Notes under the pieces: generated by a model
Told to the model about the DNA's origin: nothing
What the model saw: only the letters and a program-made list of their open reading frames with translations
Database searches by the model: none
Position numbers and translations under genes: made by a program
Shown: piece by piece, positions 22,960-34,282 of the stretch
How positions within the stretch are numbered: position 1 is the first letter of the stretch
Layout of the letters: each line of letters starts with the position of its first letter
Source of the DNA: Desmodus rotundus
Taxonomy: Eukaryota; Chordata; Mammalia; Chiroptera; Phyllostomidae
Direction of reading: 5' to 3'
Length of the DNA stretch: 64,000 nucleotides
Assembly (NCBI RefSeq): GCF_022682495.2
Contig: NC_071390.1
Location: 103,858,294 to 103,922,293, forward strand

Positions 22960-23420
22960 ATTTGTGAACTAAACAGATGTCTGGACCTCCGCCTCTGGCG
23001 GCGCAGGAAGTCAATGAGCGGTACTCCACACTCATGACAGAGGAGAAAGGCCGGGATGGCAGGGAACCGCACAGCAGCACCCTCTCTGCGGGGGCAGCAC
23101 CCTCTCTGCGGGGGCATAGCTCCTCGAATAACCCACCCTGCAAAAGGAATGGGGGCTCTGCTGCCAAGGAAGGGGGTAAGGACGAAAATAGAGAACGAGC
23201 AAATGCCGTGTTTACGCAGCCTGATGACGCTTTGTGAACACCGTGTGTTTTCAACAAGGACAGCAGAGTCGCTGTGCTTTCTGCGGTGTCTGCGTGCCAC
23301 TCTGTCAGCAACCACAAGCCCCCGGTTGGTGACACCTGCTGGAGACAAAGCTCCGAATCTGAGGGCGCGGGGCTGGATTTTACACCACAGGCCTGTGGAT
23401 AAGTTGAGACATTTTGAAAA
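22960..23420. other. GC-rich, CpG-containing island of unknown origin
   Basis: This stretch is clearly richer in G+C and CpG ('cctctggcggcgcagg', 'gagggcgcggggc', 'acgctttg') than its AT-rich surroundings. Overlapping open frames exist on both strands: plus 22977-23237 and 23056-23523; minus 22839-23489 (216 codons) and 22874-23335. Such multi-frame openness is what GC-rich DNA produces by chance. No protein domain, clear LTR boundary or splice pair is recognised. It could be a CpG island/promoter, an LTR fragment or part of a retrocopy. Confidence 0.5.
23076..23115. repeat. Perfect 20-bp tandem duplication
   Basis: 'agcaccctctctgcgggggc' is repeated exactly twice inside the GC-rich island. 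Because 20 is not a multiple of three, it shifts reading frame, which explains the overlapping plus-strand frames. Confidence 0.95.
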
Positions 23421-24094
23421 GCACAAGACTAAAATGTCAGCAAAAATAAGACTTCTCAGTGAAAATAATGGTACAATTGGTAATTTCACATGTCTAAATG
23501 GTCCTTTCTCAACGAAGAGCTAGGATGGGACATATCTGATTACATTTAATATAATTGCTGAATTTTAAACTGGGGGAGGAAAATAATTTTTCATAAAGAA
23601 ACAATGATTTTTGTATGCTAATAAGGCTAATAATTTAATCGGTTGTGATATTTTCAGGTACTTAATTTGGCACTTATATTTAATTGAAAATACCCTACTG
23701 TTGACCACAGTAAAATGATGAAATTTACTCCTTGCATATTATAGATATTTCTTTATTTCTCTTGAGAAAAATAACATTTTTATGAGTACATCTCTAATGT
23801 ATAGAAGCAGAAAGATAAATATATAATATATCAAATATAGTTTTTTCATCTACAAAAATATAACCACATAAATGTGTCCATTTAGTTGCATTTTTGTAGA
23901 TGAAACAGAGAAATATCTGTTTTAATGCAATTCTAAATCAATTGATTTTTTTAAATTAAAAGGTTATTGCACTGCCACGTAAAAACAATATGTCCTTCTT
24001 CGATGTAAAATTCAGAATTATTTGTTATCTGAGAAGAAATATTGAAAGAAGACAATATAATTACTATTATCATAAAAGAAACTATCACCCTTTT
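23421..24094. other. AT-rich unique DNA
   Basis: No recognised element. Near-complementary motifs 'tttttcatctacaaaaata' (about 23841) and 'tttttgtagatgaaa' (about 23891) could form a small hairpin. Confidence 0.5.
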
Positions 24095-24255
24095 CAAGTG
24101 CTGATTATGTTCTCAGCATTACACTAGGTGCATCACAAACTGAAATGTTCATCACGACAAGTGTTGCATATATTACATGTACTTTTTCAGAGGAGAAAAC
24201 TAAGTGAAGATGCCATATTCTCTGCCCAAGGCCAGTCTGCCTGACACAAAACTGA
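24095..24255 (-). mobile_element. MIR SINE fragment
   Basis: Reverse MIR order: 'aagtgctgattatgttctcagcattacactaggtgcatcac', then 'cagaggagaaaactaagtgaag' and 'tgcccaaggccagtctgcc'. Confidence 0.7.
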
Positions 24256-24310
24256 TGCTCAGTCTTGCCTCCCTGTCTTTAAAACACCTCTTTTAAAATG
24301 CCATGCTCTG

Positions 24311-24364
24311 GGAGAAAAGGCACACGACTGTAATTGAATAACAATAAAAAATTAAAAATTTTTT
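24311..24364 (+). mobile_element. 54-bp L1-tail micro-insertion
   Basis: Between ttttaaaatgccatgctct (24291-24309) and ttttaaaaatgccatactct (24361-24380), an imperfect target duplication, lies only 'gactgtaattgaataacaataaaaaa'-type tail sequence. This matches the L1 3' terminus also seen at 42274-42403. It is an extreme 5' truncation by L1 machinery. Confidence 0.8.
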
Positions 24365-24380
24365 AAAAATGCCATACTCT

Positions 24381-25233
24381 ATGCTTTAACAATCACATCA
24401 ATACATGTGCCCCAAGAATTTGAATTTAATTTTTACAATTCTATATTCTTTATTCACATTTAAAGCTAGAAGCACACCCTACTTTTTATAGAATAACAAT
24501 TTATTTATATGAACAATAGCTAAATATAATTTAAGAATATAAAATTAATCAAATATTAATAGTTTTAGTATATTTGAATGTTACGCTAGATCATTAGATT
24601 CAAAATTGGAGAATTAAAGTTATATAATAGAAGCCAAACTTTAAGGACATTAGTTATTAAGTAATGAGCAAAATAAAAAATAAAAGATTGTTTTCATAAG
24701 TTTAAAAAGTGTTGAAACAATTTCTCAGAAGTAAAAATATCCTGAACTATCATTAATTATTTTCTAAGAGTATACTTTACATATAAATAGAGACTAAAAC
24801 ATAATCAAAGATACAGAAGAGTTCCCATTAATAAATATTCTAATATTCTTCATTTTCCAAGTACAGCGGTATAATTACATGAATGCAGTAATTTAAAAAT
24901 GGAATAAATTAATCTAGAGCATAGCATTATTACACTCTAATGTTTAAAAAAATAGTAATTTTTGAGAGGTACATTTAGCCATATATTTGTTTTTTCAGTT
25001 AGTGAAAAACATGAAGTTTTAACTTTTAAGATTAATTTAAGTAACTTTTACTCTTAAAAGTCAAATATTATTTTCCTTTTTTTGAGAACATTTAACCATA
25101 CTTTTTGTTTATGATTCTATATAATCACACAGTTTATATAAAAGGATACTTGCTGTGAAACTAAACATTTCTCTCTGAAGTTGTATCCAATAAGGTTAAA
25201 CTTTTTTTGGTAGCAATTGGAATTGGTCTCACA
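24381..25233. other. Very AT-rich unique DNA
   Basis: No recognised element; many short A/T runs. Confidence 0.5.
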
Positions 25234-25720
25234 CTAGAGGAAGCAAATAGGAAGATCCTGAGCACAATAGCTGGTAAGGCTTTTTAGTCTGAAATGCCCC
25301 TCACCAGGCAGGAGTGGCTGACCACATGTAGTTGCCACTAGGTGGAAGTCAAGGCCTCCCTCAGCACAGACCCAGGACAGGCCTTGCCAACACTTTGCCC
25401 AGAGCTCTGGTTTGGAAAGGAGGGTGCACGCCTGCCTCACTGGCATGTGCAGTCCCCATGCCCTCTCGGATGCCCACAAAGATGCTGACAGCTGCGTGGA
25501 GCATTAAGCTGCCACCTCTTGAATATTGAACCTCAGCCAGGAATGTAAAAGAAAAGAGTGAGCATCTTGTAACCACAGCCAAGCTCGTGATGGCCTGATC
25601 ACCCAAAGCCTCAAAATCATCCTGAAGACTATCCACATAATCAGTTTTGCAGATAAGCTTTCTTTTTTTAATCTTTTCTGCCAAAGTATTTGAACAGCTC
25701 AACAGCTCTTGCTGTTGCAT
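25234..25720 (-). other. Unidentified open frames, possible decayed retrocopy
   Basis: Two overlapping minus-strand frames (119 codons, 25361-25720; 81 codons, 25234-25479) lie in a patch of balanced composition. The first begins 'MQQQELLSCSNTLAEK' and has 'DSLQDDFEALGDQAI', but I recognise no family. An A-rich stretch at the 3' side ('ccaaaaaaag', about 25201-25213 in reverse) might be an old poly(A) tail. It may equally be chance. Confidence 0.25.
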
Positions 25721-26590
25721 CTTGTTCTAATCGGCCCTACTCATACTTCAGATATCAGTTCAAGAGCACCCAAATTTATATTTCTACCCAAACAGAGTTA
25801 AGACACAACGTGCAGGAGCTAGGCACAGTGGAGGGCCAGTTACTGCATTTATCCGAGTGAAGCCAATTGTTGTGAATTTCTGTGCAGACACAGACTTATG
25901 ATAGCACGCCCAGTCATCACTGTGAAAGGGGCAAGTTTGGCAGACCGACCATAATTACCATCAGAATCGTGAGCAACGAAATCAGGGTTCAGAGGGTCCG
26001 CATAGTCCAGACTGGAACCTCAAGGCACAACAGTCAAAGTACCCTTTAATTCAGGCTTCATGAAGAAAAGGGAATTACTGAATAGTCACTAAACCTATAG
26101 TATTGAATGAGTTCTATCTAATTAATACATGATCTGAGCATAATTATATGTACATGGCAAAATGACAATTCAGTTACAGTAAGGCCCCGACATAAATTTC
26201 CAACTATGTCCTAAGAATTGATGAGATCTTAGCAAAATTGACCAAAAGTGATCTGGTGCACTCTATCTTCCTTGTTGCCTTTCACTGCCCCTGTTTCTTT
26301 GACCTCTTCTCTGTACTTCAGTTCTTTTCATATCATCAGAAAGCACCCAAATGGTGCTTTCTTTAAATGTTAGAACCATTAACCAACTCACTGTTTATGA
26401 AGTTGATCGGTGGCATTTCTGGTACAATTAGCACTCTCAAGAGATCCCTACCGGGGCTTGCTCCCTCTATTACGCCCTTTTACAAAATGACAGCCACTGC
26501 TCCGTCTCTGCTAATGTGGCACCACAACTGGGGGTTCACCTGTCCGAGCACTCTGTAATTTGCTACTTTAATTCAGCGTCCAGGGTGATG
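25721..26590. other. Unique DNA, no gene seen
   Basis: No recognised repeat. The plus frame at 26367-26558 has no domain. Confidence 0.5.
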
Positions 26591-26594
26591 TTGC

Positions 26595-26822
26595 TGTTAA
26601 AAACACATTCCAAGGCCAGGCCTCCTGGGTCTCAGTCCTGGCCTTGTCGTCTACTACTTATGCGACCTTAAAAGATCTATTGAGCCTTTTTCTGCTTAAG
26701 ATTCCCCATCTGCACAGTGGGGAATAATTGGACTCACTCCCAGTGTTCTGTGAGGATTAAATTACCTAATTCATATAAGGCATTTGGACTGAGCTCTGTA
26801 TACAGTGAGCATTCTAGAAATG
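26595..26822 (+). mobile_element. MIR SINE fossil
   Basis: Forward MIR order: 'cctcctgggtctcagtcctggccttgtcgtctactacttatgcgacctta', 'ccccatctgcacagtggggaataa', 'ttctgtgaggattaaattac' and 'tacagtgagcattctagaaat'. Confidence 0.82.
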
Positions 26823-29154
26823 TAACCTCCTTTTAGTCTTCCCAGTTGACACCTACCATCCAACTAATGTAAGAGCAAATATCTGCATGCGATACTCAAG
26901 TGGTGGCCCTCCTTCCTCTAAGTAGCAAAGGGATATTTCTCACCTAACTAGCTAAGTGGTTGCATCATTGAGAAAGCAACATCAACTCTATGCATTAGTT
27001 CACCAGTTTTGAAAGACTAGAGAGCTCAATATCCAAGGCTAAATCATTGTCTAATGTCCCCAGAGGTCAGCATTCAATTGCAGTGACAGTGTCAAGTTGT
27101 TTCTTTCTGGCTGCTCAGCTAAAAGATGGAATTCCATTACATTTTGATCCACCTCTGCTCTAGAAAAGCTGGCAAAGGCTGCTTCAGTAGAGTAGATGGT
27201 GTGCTCCATGGACGCCATGGGCAGCAAAAACCAAAAGTGACATCCAGCTATTCACTGATCTATCATGAAATGCTACGCACAACCAAGTTTGCTATATTAC
27301 ATCAGTGTCTACTTCAACAGCCCGTGGCACACTGCTGCCCGTCATGGACATGGGACCCACAGGGCTCCTGAAAGAGGTCACATTCCAGGCCTATGCACCC
27401 ATGGACTCCATGTTCCATGCAATACAGCATAGGACCCAAGGTACAGCTGCAAAGGGCTGGCTGGTAAGTTAAGAGAAAGGCTGGCAAGCCCACCTCCAGG
27501 TAGTAGCCCCCAATCCCTAACTCTGTTAGATACTTCGCTTTCGCATTACTTGCATACCCTTATAGTAGTGTACAAGCGAGTTACAGTGAGCACTCTCACT
27601 ACCTATGCATTTCGACCAATTACCACTTTGTTATTCTAAATACCTGATATTAAAAAGTATGGTTAGAGTCTATATCTGTGTACACTATCACATGATATCT
27701 TAACATTACAACTGTCACCAAACTAAATTCAAAGTTTTTAGATTATTAGATAATAATTTCAACCGATACACATTTTTAAATGGGAAAATATATTTTAAAA
27801 TAGTATCTGCTACTTATGCAAATAATTTCTGTGTCATAATTTAAAAGTTTTACCAAAATTTTTCAAATAATTTTATCGATCTTAATGAAATTAAATATTG
27901 AATTTTATGCAAATTAAACCATGATTTTTCTCCCATACTACTCTGTATTTTATTATTATCATCATAAATTTCCTGAAGATTACCCCAATGTACACTGAAA
28001 CGTTATCATTGTCCGTGTGTATCCTGACTATACAGGATAAGAAACACTGGCTTAAATAAACTTTTTTTACATAGATCAAGAAATCTCCAGACTATTGTTG
28101 CACCATCCGCTGCTTTAAGCTGTGTGACGGCAAGTTATTGCTTACTTCATCATACATCCTCACTTCCTTGTCTGAGAGCAGCCCAATAAATGTGTGCTAA
28201 AGGAATAAATAAATGATAAGGATGGAAAAGGACAGTTTATTTTATTTCATTCAAAATAAAAATTTTAAACTTTAGCAATTTTGTTATAAATAGGAGAAAC
28301 TTCCAGAATCTCTTAAGGAAAATTTTTTATCTTCAAAGGAATACTTTAAATCAAAATAAGAATCCACGTTAATTAGCAAGGAGGACGGGTTCTTAGTCAG
28401 CAAAGACCAAGGGTAATGGGTAGTGTCAGCTCTACCCTCCAGATCTTTCCCTCCCTTCCCACTGCCTAACTCCACACAACCCTCCTTTTTGCACGTCTGC
28501 TTCCTAAAGGTGACTATGTGGGAAGTTTTCCCCTTTAAAATAAAAATAAATTAATTATTGTTTTTATATGTGAATTCTTAAAATTGTTTTTCTATAAATC
28601 AGTGACTACCTTAAAAAAAAAAAGGTGATTTCCTCCTCTTATTAAAATGTTTCTCACAAAGGTTTCTACCCTTCTTCAATGACATTGCTCACTTGGTCAA
28701 CTTCTCTGCTGAGTTTTCACTTCAAGTCAAAATATGTTCATATATTTGTAAATTATAACTAAAATAGATAAAAGATCAGAAAATATCTACAAAGTTCTTC
28801 TCGCAAGAGTCATAGCAAAGTATCCAGATAATAAATTAACACTAGATAAATTTACCAAGCTTCCCGGCATGCCTACCATCTTCACCACAATCAATTAAAG
28901 TCAGATGTTGAAATGCTTAGATATTTTCCCTCCTAAGAGTAGGATCTATCCAGAAGTAAAAGCTGCATTTCAGGAAAACTTGATTTTGACTATCAACAAA
29001 CGCACAAGGGAGCAAAAGTGGGGAAATGAATTGGCTTTGGCTATAAGGCCGAAGAAGTTGACCATCTCACCCACCCACATGCACCATACTTGAATAGTTG
29101 GAGTATGTTTCACTCATTACATAATTAACTATCACCTTCCTAAAATCTAGGGCC
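26823..29154. other. Unique DNA, no gene seen
   Basis: 2.3 kb without a confident repeat. Frames at 27126-27371 and 28905-29093 are short and domain-free. Part of 27.1-27.5 kb is of balanced base composition. Confidence 0.5.
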
Positions 29155-29760
29155 CACTAGATCTCATAGCAGTATGTTGATGTAAAAAAATGTTCGAACC
29201 TGTAGGGAATTTTTAAAAGAGTTTATTTAAGCCAAATTGATGACAATGCCAAGAAGCAGGATCTCAAATGCTCCAGAGAAGAACTGTTCTGCAGTTTCAT
29301 TTATACATTTGGAATTAAGGGGGGATCCTGAGGAAGATTACAAGAAGGTGGAAGAAAGCAAGGCCAAGCAGGGATTGGATTACAAGATACTTAACAAGAT
29401 TTTGTGCTCTCTCCAGGGTGGCTGCACTTCCTAGGAGTCTGAAAAAGAGGCATTTCAAAGGTGTGTTAACCAATATGCACAAAAACAATGGACAGAGCTT
29501 GCTTAATGCAGAGATAAACCTTTTACTAAAGAAGATATATGCCTGGGGCATGAATATCCACCATGAACTGCCCAATTAGGAATTTATGATCAGATCAGCC
29601 TGTGAGGTTACTTTCAGTTAGATTTATTATAGAGCCCCTTTTTCAAACACAAGTAGAAGCCAAAATGGTGTGCCACTTAAGAAAAACCTACGTGGGTTTA
29701 ACAAAGCCAGTTCTATCATAATCAATTACACATACTCTTACCAAAACGCAACTGGGGTCC
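29155..29760 (+). mobile_element. LTR-like dispersed repeat, copy A
   Basis: Shares ordered blocks with 31128-31465: 'aaatgctccagagaa', 'tttatacatttggaatta', 'gattggatta', 'gatagttaa/gatacttaa', 'tttcaaaggtgtgtta'. This copy extends further 3' ('gatatatgcctggggcatgaat', 'gaactgcccaatta', 'ctggggtcctgctgcc'). Layout and length suggest an ancient endogenous retrovirus LTR, but the family is not resolved and the LTR ends are unclear. Either copy could be a solo LTR. Confidence 0.6.
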
Positions 29761-30644
29761 TGCTGCCTACCGCCACCCTCTAGGCAAAATTCCATAGACA
29801 AAGGTTTGGTGATAAAGGAAAGGATTCTTTATTCAAAGGCTTCACAATTTTGGAACAACAGTTTTCCACATGAATTAGTCACTTAAGCCTATCAATTAAG
29901 GCTAAAATCTTTAACACCTGAGTTTTCCTATCTTTCCCCCTGTTAGTTTTTTATCTTATTTCTATAGGGTTAGTTTACAAACTAAAACAATGTAAGTTAC
30001 AAAAACTACACAATTTTGGAAGAATGGCAGGCTTCTGCTGAGAGGTCATCCCCTCTAGAATACCCAGAGAATAACCCTGCCACCCCCTGCCAGGCCAGGC
30101 TGATCCTAAGCTGTACTTGGAGTTCCTTCCCAACCAAAACACAGACCTTGGGAAATGCAGGCAGCTGCAGCATAATCAAACAGGAATCCTTGAGGAAGAA
30201 AAGAACAAGAGACAATACCCATTCGACAGCCTGAGAGCACCTCTTTTATATCAAATCTTCTCACCCATAATTCCATGCACTCAGGAGGCATTCAGCTTCT
30301 CAGCCAATCCTGTCCTAGACTATTTACCATTGCCTTGGCAAACTCCTCCTACTTCTTCCTAGTGGTCTGATCAGATCTCTCTGTATCAATACCTGTGTGG
30401 TTAACCTGTTTTTAATTGAGCTCCATTGTTGTCATATATTTAATAAATAAATGAGCAAAGGTGTAAACATCACAATTGTTTACAACACAAATATTATGCA
30501 GCTTGCAGTTTTCAAAGACCCATTGGCAAGCCTCAAAGCTAAAGTGTTTAATGTTCAGACATACCCTTTTCTTTATACTTTTGTTCATGTTTTCTTTGCT
30601 TTTGATCATCACAAATCCAGCTATTTAGCTCATGTGACATGTCA
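29761..30644. other. Unassigned DNA between LTR-like repeats
   Basis: A patch at 30010-30370 is GC-richer, with overlapping short frames on both strands, none with a recognised domain. It could belong to the LTR-like element or be unique. Confidence 0.4.
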
Positions 30645-30662
30645 GCTGAATGGACATACCTT

Positions 30663-30860
30663 TTTTTAAATATTTTATTTATTTATTTTTAGAGGGGAAA
30701 GGAGCAAGAGAGGGAGAGAAACATCAGTGTGTGGTTACTTCTCACTCTCCCCCACTGGGTACCTGGCCTGCAACCCAGGCAAGTGCCCTGACTGGAAATC
30801 GAACCAGTGACCCTTTGGTTTGCAGGCCAGTACTCAATTCACCAAGGCACACCAGCAAGA
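30663..30860 (-). mobile_element. Ves-type SINE, copy 5
   Basis: In reverse: A-tail complement, 'gagagaaacatcagtgtgtggttacttctcac', 'tgccctgactggaaatcgaacc' and a decayed head. Flanked by gctgaatggacatacctt (30645-30662) and gctgaatgaacatacctt (30861-30878), an 18-bp target duplication with one mismatch. Confidence 0.94.
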
Positions 30861-31127
30861 GCTGAATGAACATACCTTAAAAGTTCTTATTAAACAGATT
30901 CTTTCCGGTTTCAATTTATTTCTCCACTAAACAAAAGGCAATTTCACACTTTCCTGAAAAAGACCATTTTGATTATTGAAGGAATTTTTTATTTTATTGA
31001 CAATAAGTAGGTTGCAATTGTTTTTTCATGCACAAGTCTATTTTGATTTTCTCCCACATAAAAGGTATATTGCAAGGGGAAAAAAAAACCCTAAATTTGT
31101 TTTTGAGTCATTACTACTGTTGAAAAT

Positions 31128-31465
31128 GCTGATGTAAGAGGGATAAGAACTTCCAAACCTGTGGAGAATTTTTATAAGCATTTACTTGAGTCTATTTGAG
31201 CCAAATAGATGACATGCCTGGAAGCAAGATCACAAATGCTCCAGAGAAAGACAGTTTTGCAGTTTCTCTTTATACATTTGGAATTAGGAGGAAACCGGAA
31301 GATTACAGATGGGCGCAAGAAAGCAGGATGGGAGGGAGGGATTCCCATGATTGGATTACGGGATAGTTAATAAGATTTCATGCTCCTTTGGGATGATGAT
31401 GCCTGGAAGCGGTCTGAAAATAGAATTACTCTGGTATTTCAAGGTGTGTTAAACTGCATGAACAA
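31128..31465 (+). mobile_element. LTR-like dispersed repeat, copy B (truncated)
   Basis: Same-orientation relative of copy A, with an identical order of blocks from 'ctgatgtaagagg' to 'atttcaaggtgtgtta'. It ends shortly before a 15-A run and Ves copy 6. Two copies about 2 kb apart in the same orientation could be LTRs of one decayed provirus or independent insertions. No primer-binding site or retroviral ORF is visible between them. Confidence 0.6.
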
Positions 31466-31504
31466 GAACAACCTAGATGCTCTTATTAAAAAAAAAAAAA
31501 AAGT

Positions 31505-31716
31505 GGTTAGCACTGCTTGGTGTGGCTCAGTGGATTGAGTGCGGGCCCGCAAGCCAAAGGTCACTCACTGGCTTGGTTCCTGGTCAGGGCACATGCCTGG
31601 GTTGCCGGCCAGGACCCCAGTTGGGGGTATATGAGAGGCAACTGATCAATGTTTCTCTCACACATTCATCTTTCTGCCTCTCTTTCCCTCTCTCTAAAAG
31701 ATAATCCTTTTTTAAA
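31505..31716 (+). mobile_element. Ves-type SINE, copy 6
   Basis: 'gcttggtgtggctcagtggattgagtgcggg', 'ttcctggtcagggcacatgcctgggttg', 'ctgatcaatgtttctctcaca' and a CT-rich end. A 15-base A-run lies immediately upstream (31488-31502). Possible target duplication aaaaagtggtta / aaaaatagtgatta. Confidence 0.92.
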
Positions 31717-33390
31717 AATAGTGATTATATCTAACATATTCCCCAACATCTTAGATGTCTCAGAAAAAGAATAAAATAATGATACATGCAGAAGACAGTT
31801 CCCTCTTTGTCATTCTCAAATAGCTTGAAAATGTGGCTAAAAATAATGGTCAGCACTACTTGGCATTGTAAGTCTAATTAATTAAATATTAAAAGTAAAA
31901 AAGGCCTAAGATTTAAAGTATAGACAAAGGTACTAGTCTTTTCAATTTCTCATTCTAGAATAATGTGCCTGAGAGAGTTACATTAGCTAAGTGACTCTAG
32001 CTCAGTGAATAGTTTATTAGTTTTCAAAATCCTCTAAATTCCTCTTAATTTTACTAAAATTCACTGGCTGTATATTTATGTAACATAGCATGATACAATA
32101 GGACCAGAGGAGTTTAGAGCGGGACGGCTTCTAAAACTGACTGTCGAACACGTCTTGGGCAAATCAACGTCTCCAATATTTATTATGCTGGAGGTCTTCA
32201 GAGACTTGCTCAAGGTCACATTGCCAGTCGGTGACCAAGGCGGAGTACTGCTTCCGGAGTACTGGTCCAGTGGCAAGGGTTCATCTTTCTTGCTGCTTAG
32301 TTAGCTGGGGAGCGCTGGGGAAGAGAGGTGTCAATTGTCATAGCTCTACCACTGAGGACAAATGTTGCATCTCTTAATCAGACCGCAGTCCTTCATTAAG
32401 AAAAATCTCAAAGTGACATCTAGTGGAATACCCAGTCTCTATGGAGAAATTTAATTAAACTTTATACCAGCACAAATATTGTGAGGGAAAACAACTCAAC
32501 TCCTTTGACATTTTTGCAAGTAGATTTAGTGGAATCCATTCTGTTTACTTTTACTGACATTTGTTTTTCAGTCAATTATCCCACGTGGTTATTTTTTTTT
32601 CCTTTACTAATTTATTGCTAGCAGCTTAGCCATAAGAATAAATACAAGTAATTCCTTTCTTTGGTACAAGCACCAGAGCTTAGGTTAATGAGTTAAAGAA
32701 AATAAACACTCATTTTACTTCCCCATTCCTGTTCCTAATAGTTCTAGTTTACTTATAAATCACACTGGTGGCAATACCAGAATCCAACTAGAAAGGATTT
32801 AATCTCAAATGCATCGGGGGTTTCTTCACATATAGTCCTAAAACTTTGGAAAATAACAATTTACTGGACTAGTGATCTGCCAGAAAATTAATATGACAAG
32901 CATCTTTTATCTCTTACTCATCTGTCTCCAATTATTGTACACTTTTATTTTGAAATATTCTGTGAAGTCTTGGAAGTTTCCAAAAGCTCTCATTACAAAA
33001 AAAAAAAAAAAAAAAATTCTATTCCTTTTTTATTACATGATGGCTCAAACTCCAACAATCACATGAATCACCTCGAAATTATGTTAAAATGGAGGTTCAA
33101 ATTTAATAGCTCTGGAGAGAGGCCTGAGGGTCCACAATCCTAACAAGTTCTCAGGCTGGACTCCAGTCGGCACTCTGAACGGAAATGGTGGAGAGGAAAG
33201 GGCATTTCCTTTGGAGGTGGGAGACCTGGACTAAAATTCAACTTGATAGGTTTCTGGCAGTGAGAACCTGAGACAGCCCACCTCCCTGCCAGAGCCCTTT
33301 TTTCTCCCCTCCAACACTTTTAGTCTCACCATCTCCATCTGCCTTGGACCCATTGAGACTGACCTCATCTTGCCCTTTATCCCACTCCAC
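31717..33390. other. Unique DNA, possible MIR remnants near 32110-32270
   Basis: 'agagacttgctcaaggtcacattgccagtcggtgacc' resembles reverse MIR. A long A-run lies near 32997-33017. Nothing else recognised. Confidence 0.45.
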
Positions 33391-33394
33391 CTCA

Positions 33395-33652
33395 GGCCAC
33401 CCGTAGACCCCCAGCCTCCCTTCGAATTCCCACGATTAAATCCGTGTTGGGCTCTGTAAACCTGTTTCGTGTGCTGTTCCCTTCCGGCCCCAGGTTCTGC
33501 AATCCCCCCACTCTATCCTCAACGGCCACCCGTAGACCCCCAGCCTCCCTTCGAATTCCCACGATTAAATCCGTGTTGGGCTCTGTAAACCTGTTTCGTG
33601 TGCTGTTCCCTTCCGGCCCCAGGTTCTGCAATCCCCCCACTCTATCCTCAAC
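33395..33652. repeat. Perfect 129-bp tandem duplication
   Basis: Unit 1 (33395-33523) and unit 2 (33524-33652) are identical base for base, both starting 'ggccacccgtagaccccc' and ending 'ctctatcctcaac'. Because 129 is a multiple of three, frames pass through both: the minus frame 33392-33640 carries an exact 43-residue repeat, but with no other coding evidence. Perfect identity means a recent event, a variable-number locus or an assembly artefact. Confidence 0.97.
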
Positions 33653-33896
33653 ACTCAGATATCAGCAGAATCTCCAATGTCCATTCTCCAACTATTATCT
33701 GAATGCTTTCCCCTTCCTTCTTCAAGGGAAATTCAGCTCTCCACTGAGGAAACTGCTACCCCCACAGTCTCCTTAGTGCAGTTGGTTTTGTCTCCCACGG
33801 TTCTACAGCACCAGGCCTAGAAATGGAACATCTCCTCCTTGCTCCTTACTGCAGCTTTCAGACAATTTCTAATCCTCCCTCATTCCTAAAATTTTT
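33653..33896. other. Pyrimidine-rich DNA, unassigned
   Basis: Continuous CT-rich text of uncertain origin. It resumes after the L1 insertion at 34283, so both parts were once contiguous. Confidence 0.45.
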
Positions 33897-34266
33897 TAAC
33901 TTTATTTTTATTGTTGGCACTATTACAGATGTCCCCATTTTTCCCCCTTTGCCCACCTCTATCCAGCCCCTGACCACAACCCCCCACCCCACCCCCAGGC
34001 CTCACCACACCATTGCCTGCATCTACAGGTTTTGCATTTATGTTCTTTGGTTAATCCCTTCACCTTTATTCAACCAGTCCTTCCGTCCCCGATCCCCTCT
34101 GACAGTTGTCAGTCTGCTCCATGTGCCCATGACTCTGTTTCTATTTTGTTCATTAGTTTATTTTGCTCAGTACTTTTCACATACATATAAGTGAGATCAT
34201 ATGGTATTTGTCTTTCTCTGAATGGCTTATTTCACTTAACACAATATTCTCCAGGTCCATCCATGC
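33897..34266 (-). mobile_element. L1 3'UTR, 5'-truncated
   Basis: In reverse: A-tail complement 'ttaactttatttttattg', a C-rich stretch, 'ctgacagttgtcagtctgctcc', 'tgactctgtttctattttgttcattagtttattttg', 'catacatataagtgagatcatatggtatttgtctttctctg' and 'aggtccatccatgc'. The same text order occurs in the L1 at 47.6-47.9 kb. Flanks attcctaaaatttt (33882-33895) and aattcctaaaaatttt (34267-34282) form the target duplication. Confidence 0.9.
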
Positions 34267-34282
34267 AATTCCTAAAAATTTT

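Noticed and set aside
22839..23489. 216-codon minus-strand ORF
   Set aside because: Lies in GC-rich sequence that is open in several frames on both strands; no domain, no splice or promoter context, and a frame-shifting 20-bp duplication inside.
29155..31465. Intact endogenous provirus between two LTR-like copies
   Set aside because: No gag, pol or env-like frames, no visible primer-binding site, and the second copy is truncated; only the LTR-like repeats are reported.
33392..33640. Minus-strand ORF with an exact 43-residue repeat
   Set aside because: The repeat is fully explained by the 129-bp DNA duplication; no other coding evidence. Kept only as a DNA repeat.
33395..33652. CRISPR-like direct repeats
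   Set aside because: Only two contiguous units with no spacers, in a mammalian context.
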